NCBI RefSeq assembly: GCF_012641265.1
Contig: NZ_JABAHZ010000001.1
Span: 1,373,446 to 1,437,445 of the forward strand
Source of the DNA: Chitinophaga eiseniae
GTDB lineage: Bacteria; Bacteroidota; Bacteroidia; Chitinophagales; Chitinophagaceae
DNA: 64,000 nucleotides
Reading direction: 5' to 3'
Under the pieces are notes generated by a model. The model did no database searches. It saw nothing but the letters and a program-made list of their open reading frames with translations, and was not told where the DNA came from. The position numbers were made by a program, and so were the translations under genes. Below, piece after piece: positions 27,958-35,750 of this stretch (within the stretch, counting starts at the first letter, position 1; the number at the start of each line of letters is the position of its first letter).

Positions 27958-28701
27958 TTATTTATGTTGTGATACCTGGAGTGCAACTTTGGTGGTTCCC
28001 GTCCCCTTTGCCAGACCACTCAGGTACAATGTTGCCACTTTTCCATCCTCCAGTTTAACAATAGGAATATCGAGTATCGTCGTTTCTTTTCCACCAACCT
28101 TGGTTTTGACTTTCACATGATAATCACCCGCAGCAACAGATTTGAATACAGATAGTGATTTAATATCGGGCTTATCCCCAACATAAGTAGCATTACTTAC
28201 CAACCGCAGACTGTCTTTATTCTTAAAAACATCAATATCAACAGCGGTAGCATCAGGTGACAGGTGCAGGAAACGTACGTTGGACTTCCCTTTTGCCGGG
28301 CTGCTGCGGTCATCCGTTAACAACAATGCCTTTACTTTGTTGTTCAACAGCGTGTCATACACGAACAACGAATAACTCACTTTGTCTGTCAACGCATATT
28401 TCCCATCCACTATTAACTTACTTCCGTCCAGTAAGAATTTCAATACCGCTTCTTTGTCAGCCGGCACAGGAATGTACCCGTTTGACTGTCCAAGGAACTT
28501 CAGTTTATCCTGGTGCTTTTTGCCATTGATATCTGCGGTCAATTCACCGGTCTTTGGAGAAGCATGCACGAATTGCATAGTTGCATTCCTGGCTGGTGGC
28601 GGTGGCGGAGCCGGATCGTCTTTCTTTTTGCAGGAGGTCACCAAAGTGGCGGCTAACAGGGTAAAGGCAATACCTTTCAGGGGCATTCTTACTTGTTTCA
28701 T
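27958..28701 (-). CDS. DUF4397-domain lipoprotein
   Basis: A 247-residue lipoprotein with lipobox LVTSCKKKDD and a Pro-rich linker (PAPPPPPARN). Two repeats of the DUF4397 pattern follow: ATMQFVHASPKTGELTADI and SNVRFLHLSPDATAVDIDVF. The end, GKVATLYLSGLAKG, is typical of this beta-sandwich surface family. Function is unknown for the family; adhesion or cell-wall association is often suggested. It is monocistronic, with a terminator at 27901-27935. Confidence 0.82.
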   Translation of the reverse strand: MKQVRMPLKGIAFTLLAATLVTSCKKKDDPAPPPPPARNATMQFVHASPKTGELTADINGKKHQDKLKFLGQSNGYIPVPADKEAVLKFLLDGSKLIVDGKYALTDKVSYSLFVYDTLLNNKVKALLLTDDRSSPAKGKSNVRFLHLSPDATAVDIDVFKNKDSLRLVSNATYVGDKPDIKSLSVFKSVAAGDYHVKVKTKVGGKETTILDIPIVKLEDGKVATLYLSGLAKGTGTTKVALQVSQHK

Positions 28702-29242
28702 ATACTAATTTTTTTTGAATAAATACTACTGTACAGACTACGTTTCGTTCACCGGAAGGCTGTTCTTCTTCCTGATAGAAAACAACAGATTGCGCATTCT
28801 TCCTATGGCAACCAATGTTATTTTTAATTTTTTTGAAAGAAAATATTTAATAGCTGCCTATAAATGTCATCAATAGCCTATCTAAACAAGGAGGCTGGCC
28901 GCTGAAGAGCCGCCTCCGTTGATTAATGCACCAATAACTGAAGCGCTTCCGTAGTAAACATTCTACTAATATTTCACCATTTGCGACATCAGCAACTTCG
29001 TTGGTATGACAGGTAATAGCCCAACATCAATAATATACCGCTACGGACCCTGGTAAAGTTATTGCTCTCCCCATTCCAGGAACTACAAACAGCGGCCGCA
29101 ACCTTCCGGTTTTCCGGAACAGCAAATGTTCCTGTTTTATTACGCTCCTGTTTCTACAACATTCAAATGAACACGCCGGTACACCGCTGTCTGCTTGCAA
29201 TAACGTTTCCTATTCTGCCTGGTAAATACAATATTGATAGAA
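28702..29242. other. Intergenic region of 541 bp
   Basis: I see no credible gene here. A GC-rich inverted repeat at about 28890-28917 (GGAGGC..GGC / GCC.GCCTCC) could be a weak terminator for the small exported-protein gene. A plus-strand frame at 29062-29388 is an overlap artefact. The promoter of the DUF4397 gene should lie near the left end. Confidence 0.45.
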
Positions 29243-29446
29243 TCAATGTTTTTTGCCTGTCTTCTTCGCAGTATCTACCTTTGCTGGTTTTAATACCGGT
29301 GCTGCGGGACGGGATCCAGTTTTTTTACTGGTATCTGCCATCTGTTTGCGTTGTTCTTTTGATGGCTGCTGTGCCATTGCACCTGTAGTAGAAATCACGG
29401 CAACAACCACTGCCAGCATCGCTGAAAAAAATAATCTGTACTTCAT
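29243..29446 (-). CDS. Small exported protein of unknown function
   Basis: A protein of about 67 residues. The signal peptide MKYRLFFSAMLAVVVAVIST ends GAMAQ. A short basic, low-complexity tail follows, rich in Lys, Thr and Pro (QRKQMADTSKKTG, VDTAKKTGKKH). Such small periplasmic proteins are common in Chitinophagaceae and have no assigned role. The start at 29446 or 29449 is preferred to a longer in-frame start because it places the hydrophobic core correctly. Confidence 0.55.
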   Translation of the reverse strand: MKYRLFFSAMLAVVVAVISTTGAMAQQPSKEQRKQMADTSKKTGSRPAAPVLKPAKVDTAKKTGKKH

Positions 29447-29512
29447 CATTTTAATTTTTGCGTTATTAAATATTAACCGGTAGAATAACCGATACGTACA
29501 ATTGAAAAACAT

Positions 29513-29536
29513 AGGATAGGAATATTTTCCTATCCT
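29513..29536 (-). terminator. Perfect hairpin, terminator-like on the minus strand
   Basis: A 10-bp perfect stem, AGGATAGGAA/TTCCTATCCT, with a TATT loop. On the minus strand it is followed by ATGTTTTT. It lies between the truncated relaxase and the small exported-protein gene, and may end the mobilisation transcript. Confidence 0.45.
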
Positions 29537-29761
29537 CCCCAGGACGGAAGATTGTTAAAGTAGCGTTAAAGGAAAAAACATTAATAGCCAAAATACAAGC
29601 CATTCATATAAGGGAAGTCGAAAAATTCAATATAACAAACAACTGTTGGCTATTACCCGGTTACGTCTGTATCAAGCTAACTCCCGATTCCTCCTACAGG
29701 AAACCATATACCATTAAACTTATTCATGGCTGAACCTCCTTCTTAATTTTCCCAAAATTGG

Positions 29762-30031
29762 TTAATGCGCCTTTGCGTAAATGACCTTGGCAACTTCCCT
29801 ATAAGCATTCAGGCATACCCCGCTTCTCAAATACATCGTTTGCCAATAATACGCCATCAAAATTACCGGCTTTAACGAGGCTGCGGGTAACTTTTGAGTA
29901 AAATTCAAATTGCTAAAATCATCTGGATAGCTATGCGCTAATAAACCACTGGCAAGAGACTCCGCAACCTTCTTTTCATTATACACTATGGCCCCACTTA
30001 TATTCTCCCCAATCATTATTCTTGCAACCAT
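29762..30031 (-). pseudogene. Truncated MobB-like relaxase (N-terminal fragment)
   Basis: The first ~50 residues (MVARIMIGENISGAIVYNEK, then KVAESLASGLLA and FSNLNFTQKL) match the N-terminus of Bacteroidota relaxases of the 'relaxase/mobilization nuclease' family. Those proteins are normally 300-400 residues long and carry a His triad further on. Here the similarity stops after about residue 50. The remaining ~39 residues look unrelated, and the His-rich motif is absent. The start overlaps the mobC-like gene by 16 bp, as in intact mobilisation operons. It is a remnant that cannot nick DNA. Confidence 0.65.
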
Positions 30032-30405
30032 AATTTAGAAAAGTCACTTATTCTCTTCTGAATGTGTTCAATCTTTATAAGCAAATCACGTTGATGCTTC
30101 TCGGATATTACCAACCAATGAAGATATTCCGCCGATGGAGGAATGGCATTTAACTTCCGGACCACCTGATTAAAATTATTACCTTGTGCCGTTAATTCTA
30201 GTCGCAGCGCAATAAGTTCCTCCATAAATGCATCCATACTTTGATCACGTACCTTTGTCACTACCACACCTCCAAATAGAACTTTCCGCACATACTCACT
30301 CAGGCTATTGCTCGTTGTCCCTCTCATTCTCGCTGTTAACGATTCATGTTCTGACAACGACAATCTAACATTGCACCACTTTACTTTATTTTTTTCACCC
30401 CCCAT
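30016..30405 (-). CDS. MobC-like plasmid mobilisation relaxosome protein
   Basis: A 129-residue protein with a ribbon-helix-helix-type N-terminus (KVKWCNVRLSLSEHESLTAR) followed by NSLSEYVRKVLFG. A helical C-terminal part contains LIALRLELTAQGNNFNQVVR, the signature of MobC/BmgB-like accessory proteins that bind oriT. It overlaps the truncated relaxase gene and is preceded by candidate oriT inverted repeats. It looks intact, so it could still bind DNA although its own relaxase partner is broken. Confidence 0.75.
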   Translation of the reverse strand: MGGEKNKVKWCNVRLSLSEHESLTARMRGTTSNSLSEYVRKVLFGGVVVTKVRDQSMDAFMEELIALRLELTAQGNNFNQVVRKLNAIPPSAEYLHWLVISEKHQRDLLIKIEHIQKRISDFSKLWLQE

Positions 30406-30445
30406 ATCATAAACCTTTAGAATCAGTCCTACAAGTCAATTACAC

Positions 30446-30502
30446 AATATTGCGAGTTCCGAGCAATATTAACCTCTTGCTGCGACCCTGGAGCAAGCAA
30501 GA
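30446..30502. promoter_or_regulatory. Candidate oriT / MobC-binding inverted repeats
   Basis: Two inverted repeats lie just upstream of the mobC-like gene. One is a perfect AATATTGC/GCAATATT with a 9-nt spacer (30446-30470). The other is CTTGCT/AGCAAG around GCGACCCTGG (about 30475-30502). Placement upstream of mobC is where oriT sits in related mobilisable elements. A nick site cannot be assigned by eye. Confidence 0.4.
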
Positions 30503-30621
30503 AAGAGCAATTGTGTAACAATTGTACATCTTGCTGGAGGCGTGTCACAGCCGACAGACTTAACTGAACTCTGTTCAATTACCCAACAATTAGAATTAGA
30601 AATAAGATCGAAAGCGAAAAT

Positions 30622-31068
30622 TCAGTAACTCAAGAAAAAGGAAAAAGCCTTTTTAAGACCACCTACTTTCCTTCTCTCTTTTACAACCTCAAACAATGAG
30701 GCATACAGATCTGAATAGGTCACCGGAATGCCTTGTTCATGAAAATCTATCATGACCTGGCGAACCAATCTTGAAAACTCTAGCAAAATTTCACACCCAG
30801 TAAATTCATTCTTTCTGTCTGCATATACGCGAAACTTATAACTCTTTGCAAATTCGGAACTACCTATATCGACACAAATTGATTCAGTATTCAACTTGGT
30901 AGAGTCATCATCAGTCGAAAGTCCTTCATTCGATCCAGTATCTACAGCATTCATTCGCTTACAAAACCGAAATAAGCCATCAAGCACAATAAATAGTACA
31001 GCTGAAAAACTGCGAAAAGCACCTTGCTGACTACCGCTTCCTTCCTTGTTTTTGTTCGCTTTTCTCAT
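30622..31068 (-). CDS. Hypothetical protein of mobile block
   Basis: A protein of about 148 residues that I do not recognise. After a Lys/Ser-rich start (MRKANKNKEGSGSQQ) there is a short hydrophobic stretch (FSAVLFIVLDGLFRF). An acidic linker follows, then a helical C-terminal part (FRVYADRKNEF, LVRQVMIDFHEQGIPVTYSD). The start at 31068 is preferred; its first 13 codons overlap the end of the next gene upstream, suggesting coupling. It belongs to the minus-strand arm with MobC. Confidence 0.45.
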   Translation of the reverse strand: MRKANKNKEGSGSQQGAFRSFSAVLFIVLDGLFRFCKRMNAVDTGSNEGLSTDDDSTKLNTESICVDIGSSEFAKSYKFRVYADRKNEFTGCEILLEFSRLVRQVMIDFHEQGIPVTYSDLYASLFEVVKERRKVGGLKKAFSFFLSY

Positions 31069-31462
31069 TGATGCGTTTGAGTTTTTTCTTGACTTTGGAA
31101 TAAATCCTCTTTTTCTCTCCCTGGTAATCACGGTGAAATTTCCACACAAGAATTGCAGCAAGTGTATAAAGTACAGGATCAAATCTGGTATTTATATCCT
31201 TCTTTAAGTCAATTCGATTAGCAACAAACTGAGTAAAGGAACCTCGATCCTCTGGAAGCATTTTATTTTCATACGTCCAAATACCATTAGCGTTCTGCAA
31301 TTGTATTAGTTCCTTATTACCTTTCTTAAACAGATTATGGTCCACTTGCTCAAAACTTCCTTGCAATAAATATGCTTTGAAGTAATCCCCTCGACCGACA
31401 GTTCCGTTTACTATCGAAAACAAACGAATTTCCGCCTTACTAAAGGCTCTATCACGTGCCAT
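31031..31462 (-). CDS. Hypothetical protein of mobile block
   Basis: A 143-residue protein of unknown function. It is rich in aromatic and charged residues, for example FSKAEIRLFSIVNGTVGRGD and YFKAYLLQGSFEQVDHNLF. A strongly basic C-terminus (KRIYSKVKKKLKRINEKSEQ) would fit nucleic-acid binding, but no named domain is visible. It lies 48 bp after the 75-aa gene and overlaps the next gene. Confidence 0.5.
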   Translation of the reverse strand: MARDRAFSKAEIRLFSIVNGTVGRGDYFKAYLLQGSFEQVDHNLFKKGNKELIQLQNANGIWTYENKMLPEDRGSFTQFVANRIDLKKDINTRFDPVLYTLAAILVWKFHRDYQGEKKRIYSKVKKKLKRINEKSEQKQGRKR

Positions 31463-31510
31463 ACATAAGATGTTTATAAAGCTGCAAAATCACAATTCAA
31501 CCCTATCTCA

Positions 31511-31738
31511 TCAAATGCGTCGCATTTCTTTTAATGGAATGGCCTTCCGAAATGAAACAATCCAATTGACTGCCGCCACCTTCCAGTTACGCATTTCTTT
31601 ACCGGAACCCAACTTCCATTTCGAGATAGAATGGTACCAGTAAAATGCATCCGCATGTTGTATGTCGAGGTCCAATTTCAAAAAATAGTACCTTACTTGC
31701 TCCATAGTAGGAGGATTAAATGCCGAATTTGTTTCCAT
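31511..31738 (-). CDS. Small protein resembling the C-terminal helical motif of replication/helicase-loader proteins
   Basis: A 75-residue protein with the pattern FNPPTMEQVRYYFLKLDLD then ADAFYWYHSISKWKLGSGKE and MRNWKVAAVNWI. The order 'PPT..EV..Y......A..F..YY...W..G...M.NWK.A...W' matches a motif at the end of many phage and plasmid replication or DnaD/helicase-loader-like proteins. Here it forms a stand-alone protein, as in other Bacteroidota mobile elements. It is the first gene of the minus-strand arm. Confidence 0.5.
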   Translation of the reverse strand: METNSAFNPPTMEQVRYYFLKLDLDIQHADAFYWYHSISKWKLGSGKEMRNWKVAAVNWIVSFRKAIPLKEMRRI

Positions 31739-31839
31739 ATCAACTATTTTTCTTTAATCAAAAGTGAAGCAACTTCAAAAAACACATATACACCAATCAT
31801 ACAGCTGTATAACAACAATAGATCCTATTATATAGAGTA

Positions 31840-31857
31840 GTCGGAATCGTATCCGAC
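31840..31857. repeat. Imperfect 18-bp palindrome
   Basis: GTCGGAATCGTATCCGAC pairs at 14 of 18 positions with its reverse complement. It lies immediately left of the two larger palindromes, in the gap between the divergent arms. Confidence 0.5.
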
Positions 31858-31872
31858 ACTAGTGCCACCATA

Positions 31873-31925
31873 TGATACATGCACGCATGCACGCACATCA
31901 CATACTACAGGCACGTACATGCATC
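31873..31925. repeat. ~53-bp imperfect palindrome, copy A
   Basis: It begins TGATACATGCACG and ends CGTACATGCATCA, which are imperfect reverse complements (about 10 of 13). The centre is rich in alternating purine-pyrimidine CATGCACG repeats. It is related to copy B 53 bp away and lies between the divergent gene arms of the mobile block. Confidence 0.65.
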
Positions 31926-31978
31926 AATCTGAGAAGTTTTGTCACCCCAAAATCTTATCGCGACAAATAGTAGTTAAC

Positions 31979-32026
31979 TGATGTATGCATGCATATATCG
32001 TATAGCACAGGTACATACATACATCA
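31979..32026. repeat. ~48-bp imperfect palindrome, copy B
   Basis: It begins TGATGTATGCATGCAT and ends GTACATACATACATCA, which are imperfect reverse complements (about 12 of 16). It shares with copy A its TGAT..ATGCA start, a central CAGG, and the TACAT.CATCA end. Confidence 0.65.
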
Positions 32027-32114
32027 ATACCTAGGTTCTAGGCATTGCCATAAAATGGGCAGGAGAGAATATTTTTTTTGAAAAACAAAAAAAAAGCCTT
32101 AATATGCTATAACA

Positions 32115-32146
32115 TTGGATACCAAACTACCCAATTATTACTTTTG
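32115..32146 (+). promoter_or_regulatory. Bacteroidota-type promoter for the kinase-like gene and exporter operon
   Basis: TTG at 32115-32117 and a perfect TAnnTTTG (TACTTTTG, 32139-32146) are separated by 21 bp. They lie 77 bp upstream of the kinase-like gene. Confidence 0.6.
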
Positions 32147-32222
32147 TATCCCTTAACACCAAAGCATTTTCCTCGAACTTTTACTCTGTATCCACCTGTA
32201 TTTAAAGCTGTGACCCTGATAA

Positions 32223-33704
32223 ATGCAAAACAGTTTTTACAAACATCTTTCTACCCTTCAGGAGGCTGACTTGGTATCTCAGACAGAAACCATTATCGAA
32301 TACATCATCTTTTTTAAAAACCTGGAACGGGAACTAACCAATAGGGACCCCAGGCAAATAGATGGAACACTTATCAGTTCACAACTCGGCTTATTACAAA
32401 CCTACCTGAAATCCATAAAAAAGGTTCTTATAAATGATCGAAAAGAAAGTAGTATCTCATTTTGGAAGCGAATACCAATAGCCAGAGAGATATTTTCGCT
32501 AGTAAATAAAAACAGAGGACTGAGGAAGAACAGGATATTAAATGATGTAAATCGGCTACTTGAAATTGAAGAATTAAAAAGAGAGTTGAATTTAGAGCGC
32601 GAGCGATCAAAATCCAATGCTATATTTACCGATGTGCTGTTGGAAGATATTACAGGAAAGGTATTTGATCTATCACTAATCTTGCACCAGTGTAGCCTAC
32701 TGGAAGATAAAACCCACTTTAAGAGCATTCTATCACCAGCAAAAGGAATCAGTTATTATGTCAACGCACTAATCTCGAACTTCCAGGACCAAAAAACCGC
32801 TCAAACCCTAAAGCATCATCGATACCCAGTTCACAACATTGACCCGGATCAATTTATAAATACAATAATAAATCAGGCACAATCCTTTGCTACCCTGCAC
32901 AATATTTCCCTGCTATCTGAAACTGGTGGACAAAATTCGATCATACTTATCAATGAAGCAAAGTTTGGGAGAATCGTAAATAACTTAATTATAACTGCCC
33001 TTTTATCTGCAAACGAAGCATCCCAGGTAAAAATATACTCAAAGGTCGAGAATGATGTGTGGCAGCTTGAGCTAACAGTCAATGACATTGGCAGACCTGT
33101 TGATATTATCAACGACGAAATTGCTGATTTCAAAACTATGCAGGAATCAATATCAGCCGCATTTAGATCAAAAAATATTTTCGTTGCGAATGCAATTCAC
33201 CTGTGTAAAGTATTGAATATCGAACTGGAGACTACTTCAGATATTGGAAGAGGCACAACGTACAAAATTACCATCCCACTTGCACCAATAGAATTTAAAC
33301 CGGTTGTAGCCGAACTTTTCAAACCGGAAAGGCCGGTAAAAATTCTATTGTTAGAGAATGGTAAGATATACACTAAATATGTTACAGAAACAATAGATAG
33401 TATAATCCCTCAAGCGGAGGTCAAAGTATTTGATTATTCTGATCCGGCTGTCTTGCAGGCATTAATGGAGAAACCAGATATAGTTTTCCTTCCTTTTGGG
33501 GCAGATTTCAAAAATACAATCCCCATTCTAAAGCGATTTAAATCTATTCAGGTATTCAAAAATTGCAGAGTGGTCTGTTATGGCTCAAGCACTTTGGAAG
33601 AAACGACTATATCTTTAAAACAAGCCGGAGTTGATTTCTTACTTTTTCTACCGCACACTCAACTTGAAGTAACAGATATTCTATTTCACTCACTACAGAA
33701 TTGA
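32223..33704 (+). CDS. Degenerate histidine-kinase-like protein with pseudo-receiver domain
   Basis: A 493-residue protein. Residues ~1-130 are helical. Residues ~137-190 sit where a DHp domain would be (LLEDITGKVFDLSLILHQ), but the H-box His-Glu is missing. Residues ~205-348 resemble an HATPase: N-box KFGRIVNNLIITALLSA near 247, G1 VNDIGRPVD, and G2 DIGRGTTYKITIPL near 340. Residues ~372-493 look like a receiver domain (VKILLLENGKIYTKYV). The phospho-acceptor Asp position reads PDIVFLPFGAD, with Pro instead of Asp. No membrane segment or signal peptide is seen. It heads the exporter operon, 43 bp before the adaptor gene, and may act as a nucleotide-dependent regulator. Domain assignment is good; activity is unknown. 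Confidence 0.62.
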   Translation: MQNSFYKHLSTLQEADLVSQTETIIEYIIFFKNLERELTNRDPRQIDGTLISSQLGLLQTYLKSIKKVLINDRKESSISFWKRIPIAREIFSLVNKNRGLRKNRILNDVNRLLEIEELKRELNLERERSKSNAIFTDVLLEDITGKVFDLSLILHQCSLLEDKTHFKSILSPAKGISYYVNALISNFQDQKTAQTLKHHRYPVHNIDPDQFINTIINQAQSFATLHNISLLSETGGQNSIILINEAKFGRIVNNLIITALLSANEASQVKIYSKVENDVWQLELTVNDIGRPVDIINDEIADFKTMQESISAAFRSKNIFVANAIHLCKVLNIELETTSDIGRGTTYKITIPLAPIEFKPVVAELFKPERPVKILLLENGKIYTKYVTETIDSIIPQAEVKVFDYSDPAVLQALMEKPDIVFLPFGADFKNTIPILKRFKSIQVFKNCRVVCYGSSTLEETTISLKQAGVDFLLFLPHTQLEVTDILFHSLQN

Positions 33705-33747
33705 GCAACCACCAGTAAGCAATATAAATTCAACCCACAACTGATTT

Positions 33748-34758
33748 ATGAATAATAGGAAAGAATCTACACTGTTAATACTACCTTATATATTTTCCAC
33801 CCTGTTACTCTCATGTGGAGGTAGCAAGAATCCAAACCTTATGGGTAGCGGTATTTTCGAGTCGGAAGAGACGACAATATCTGCCGGAGGAACTGGTGAG
33901 ATTACAAAATTGCAAGTAGAAGATGGCGATCAAATTGAGGCAAATTACCCATTGGGACAAATAGATACAACGGACCTACACTATTTAAAAGAACAAGTTG
34001 TATCAGAACTCCGCTCTTTACAAACTAAAAAAATTAACATCAAGCCACAGATCAGTAACATTTCAGCTGAGATAGTAGCTAGAAAAAAATATACCGAAGT
34101 CCTGGAATCAAGGCATCATTCAATCCAGATTGAAAAGAAGAGATACACTGCTTTAGTGAATGCTGATGCAATTCCGTCGAAGTCCCTAGATGACATTATA
34201 GCGGAAAATTCACTCATTGAGAGACAAATCGAGCAATCAAAAGAAGAAGTAAATGTTTTGCAAACCAAACTAAAATCAGAATTGGTAAAAAACCAATCAG
34301 AAAACCTTGCCATCACATCCGATAGTGGAATGCTGATAGCAAAAATTGAGCAATTGAACTTCCAAATTAAAAAATGTCGAATAATTAATCCGATAAAGGG
34401 AACTGTAACAAAGCGATTCAGCAGAGCATACGAACATATAAAGTCCGGTTCGCCAATTTACACCATAGCAGACAATAGCAAGATGTATCTTAGAGTCTAT
34501 TTTCCATACAAGGAATATACGAACTGCCGGATAGGGCAACAGGTTACTATAAAAATTGATGATGGAATTGGTGGGCAAATAACACATCCCGGTCAGATTA
34601 TTAGTATCAATACTCGCGCTGAATTTCAACCCAAGGGGCTTCAGTCTCCGGACGAAAGAACAAATTTAGTCTACTCCGCCAGGATCTTAGTTTTAAATCC
34701 TGAACTAAAAATCAAGTCAGGCATGTATGGTGAAGCATTCGCAATAACACAAAAATAA
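33748..34758 (+). CDS. HlyD/YbhG-like periplasmic adaptor lipoprotein
   Basis: A 336-residue lipoprotein (lipobox LLLSCGG, Cys near residue 23). The first biotinyl-lipoyl-like half includes GGTGEITKLQVEDGDQIEAN. A long coiled coil spans residues ~85-205, and the second half reads KKCRIINPIKGTVTKRFSRA. A C-terminal barrel ends in LKIKSGMYGEAFAI. It is the membrane-fusion subunit expected to couple the ABC exporter encoded downstream to an outer-membrane channel. No TolC gene lies in the operon, so one must come from elsewhere. It is 5 bp from the first ATPase gene. Confidence 0.82.
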   Translation: MNNRKESTLLILPYIFSTLLLSCGGSKNPNLMGSGIFESEETTISAGGTGEITKLQVEDGDQIEANYPLGQIDTTDLHYLKEQVVSELRSLQTKKINIKPQISNISAEIVARKKYTEVLESRHHSIQIEKKRYTALVNADAIPSKSLDDIIAENSLIERQIEQSKEEVNVLQTKLKSELVKNQSENLAITSDSGMLIAKIEQLNFQIKKCRIINPIKGTVTKRFSRAYEHIKSGSPIYTIADNSKMYLRVYFPYKEYTNCRIGQQVTIKIDDGIGGQITHPGQIISINTRAEFQPKGLQSPDERTNLVYSARILVLNPELKIKSGMYGEAFAITQK

Positions 34759-34763
34759 CTAAG

Positions 34764-35666
34764 ATGTCAAACATCATTGATATAGTCAACTTGGGGAAAA
34801 CCCACCAGCGTTCTATGGCCCTTAGCAATCTCAATTTCCATATCAATAGATCAGAAATATTTGGTATTGTTGGGGCAGATGGATCAGGGAAAACAACACT
34901 TTGTAGAGTACTTTCAACTTTAGACAAACCGGACACTGGTGATGCCACAATTCTGGGATATTCTCTCAAAAACCAGTTTCATCAACTACGTCCACTTATT
35001 GGCTATCTACCAGAAAAACCTGCCTTATACAACGATCTGACAGTAGAAGAAAACATTCATCTGGTAGCAGACCTTCGGAAAGTTGATAAACAGATATTAC
35101 CAGACCGGAATAGTCAATTATATAAACAACTCAAAAAATTTTCTGCGATTCCAGCCCAAGAATTATCAGGCGGCACCAAGCAAAAACTAGCATTATATCT
35201 ATCAACCCTTCACAATCCGCCTATACTGTTACTTGATGAAGCGACAACGGGCCTTGATATAACTTCAAGAGATGAGCTGTGGAACAACCTGTCTGAACTA
35301 CGGGCATCTGGAACAACTATAGTTTATGCCGGAAGTGACTTTGAAGAAGTGGAAAGGTTCAGCAGAATGGCTGTTTTGAATAAAGGGAATATGCAAATCA
35401 CGGGTACATTACAGGAAATACTTAGCACCCTCCCGGACAACCGCATATTCACGATTGAATCGTCGGAAAATATCCCAGAACTATTTGGAATTGTAAAAGG
35501 TTTTCCTGGCATTTCAACCTGTTATTTATGGAAAGAGAACACGATCCGGATAGTTCTTAAATGTGGAGTTGAGAAGTTTAATGAATATTTATATGATTTT
35601 ATAAAAGAAGGAATAGTAGTTAGTAAAGCCACCCCGTGTATTGAAGATTTTCTGTTAACGTTATAA
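34764..35666 (+). CDS. ABC transporter ATP-binding protein 1 (degenerate switch)
   Basis: A 300-residue nucleotide-binding subunit. It has Walker A GADGSGKT (residues 37-44), signature LSGGTKQKLAL and Walker B ILLLDEATTGLD. Two positions deviate. The Q-loop reads GYLPEKPALY, with Glu where Gln is expected, and the H-loop reads VYAGSDFEEVE, without the usual His. It may therefore be the weakly hydrolysing half of an asymmetric ATPase pair. The C-terminal ~80 residues are an extension like that of DrrA/YbhF-type proteins. It belongs to the HlyD-NBD-NBD-permease-permease exporter. Confidence 0.85.
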   Translation: MSNIIDIVNLGKTHQRSMALSNLNFHINRSEIFGIVGADGSGKTTLCRVLSTLDKPDTGDATILGYSLKNQFHQLRPLIGYLPEKPALYNDLTVEENIHLVADLRKVDKQILPDRNSQLYKQLKKFSAIPAQELSGGTKQKLALYLSTLHNPPILLLDEATTGLDITSRDELWNNLSELRASGTTIVYAGSDFEEVERFSRMAVLNKGNMQITGTLQEILSTLPDNRIFTIESSENIPELFGIVKGFPGISTCYLWKENTIRIVLKCGVEKFNEYLYDFIKEGIVVSKATPCIEDFLLTL

Positions 35667-35750
35667 AAGTAAATAAAAAGGCTTGTCACGGTTATTTTAC
35701 TTTTATCGACGGTCCATGTGGCTTTTTCAGAAATTTGAAAATAGTACAAA

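Noticed and set aside
28890..28917. GC-rich inverted repeat
   Set aside because: No T-run follows on either strand and it is about 330 bp from the nearest upstream gene end, so I do not call it a terminator.
29062..29388. Plus-strand frame of 108 codons
   Set aside because: It overlaps the small exported-protein gene on the other strand, which has a clear signal peptide; the plus-strand product has no coherent features.
29513..29761. Possible left attachment site matching tRNA-Lys
   Set aside because: I compared the sequence by eye with the tRNA 3' half and found no matching stretch; the left end of the integrated block remains undefined.
31873..32026. Possible CRISPR-like array
   Set aside because: There are only two related units, each palindromic internally, with no constant repeat-spacer pattern and no cas genes.
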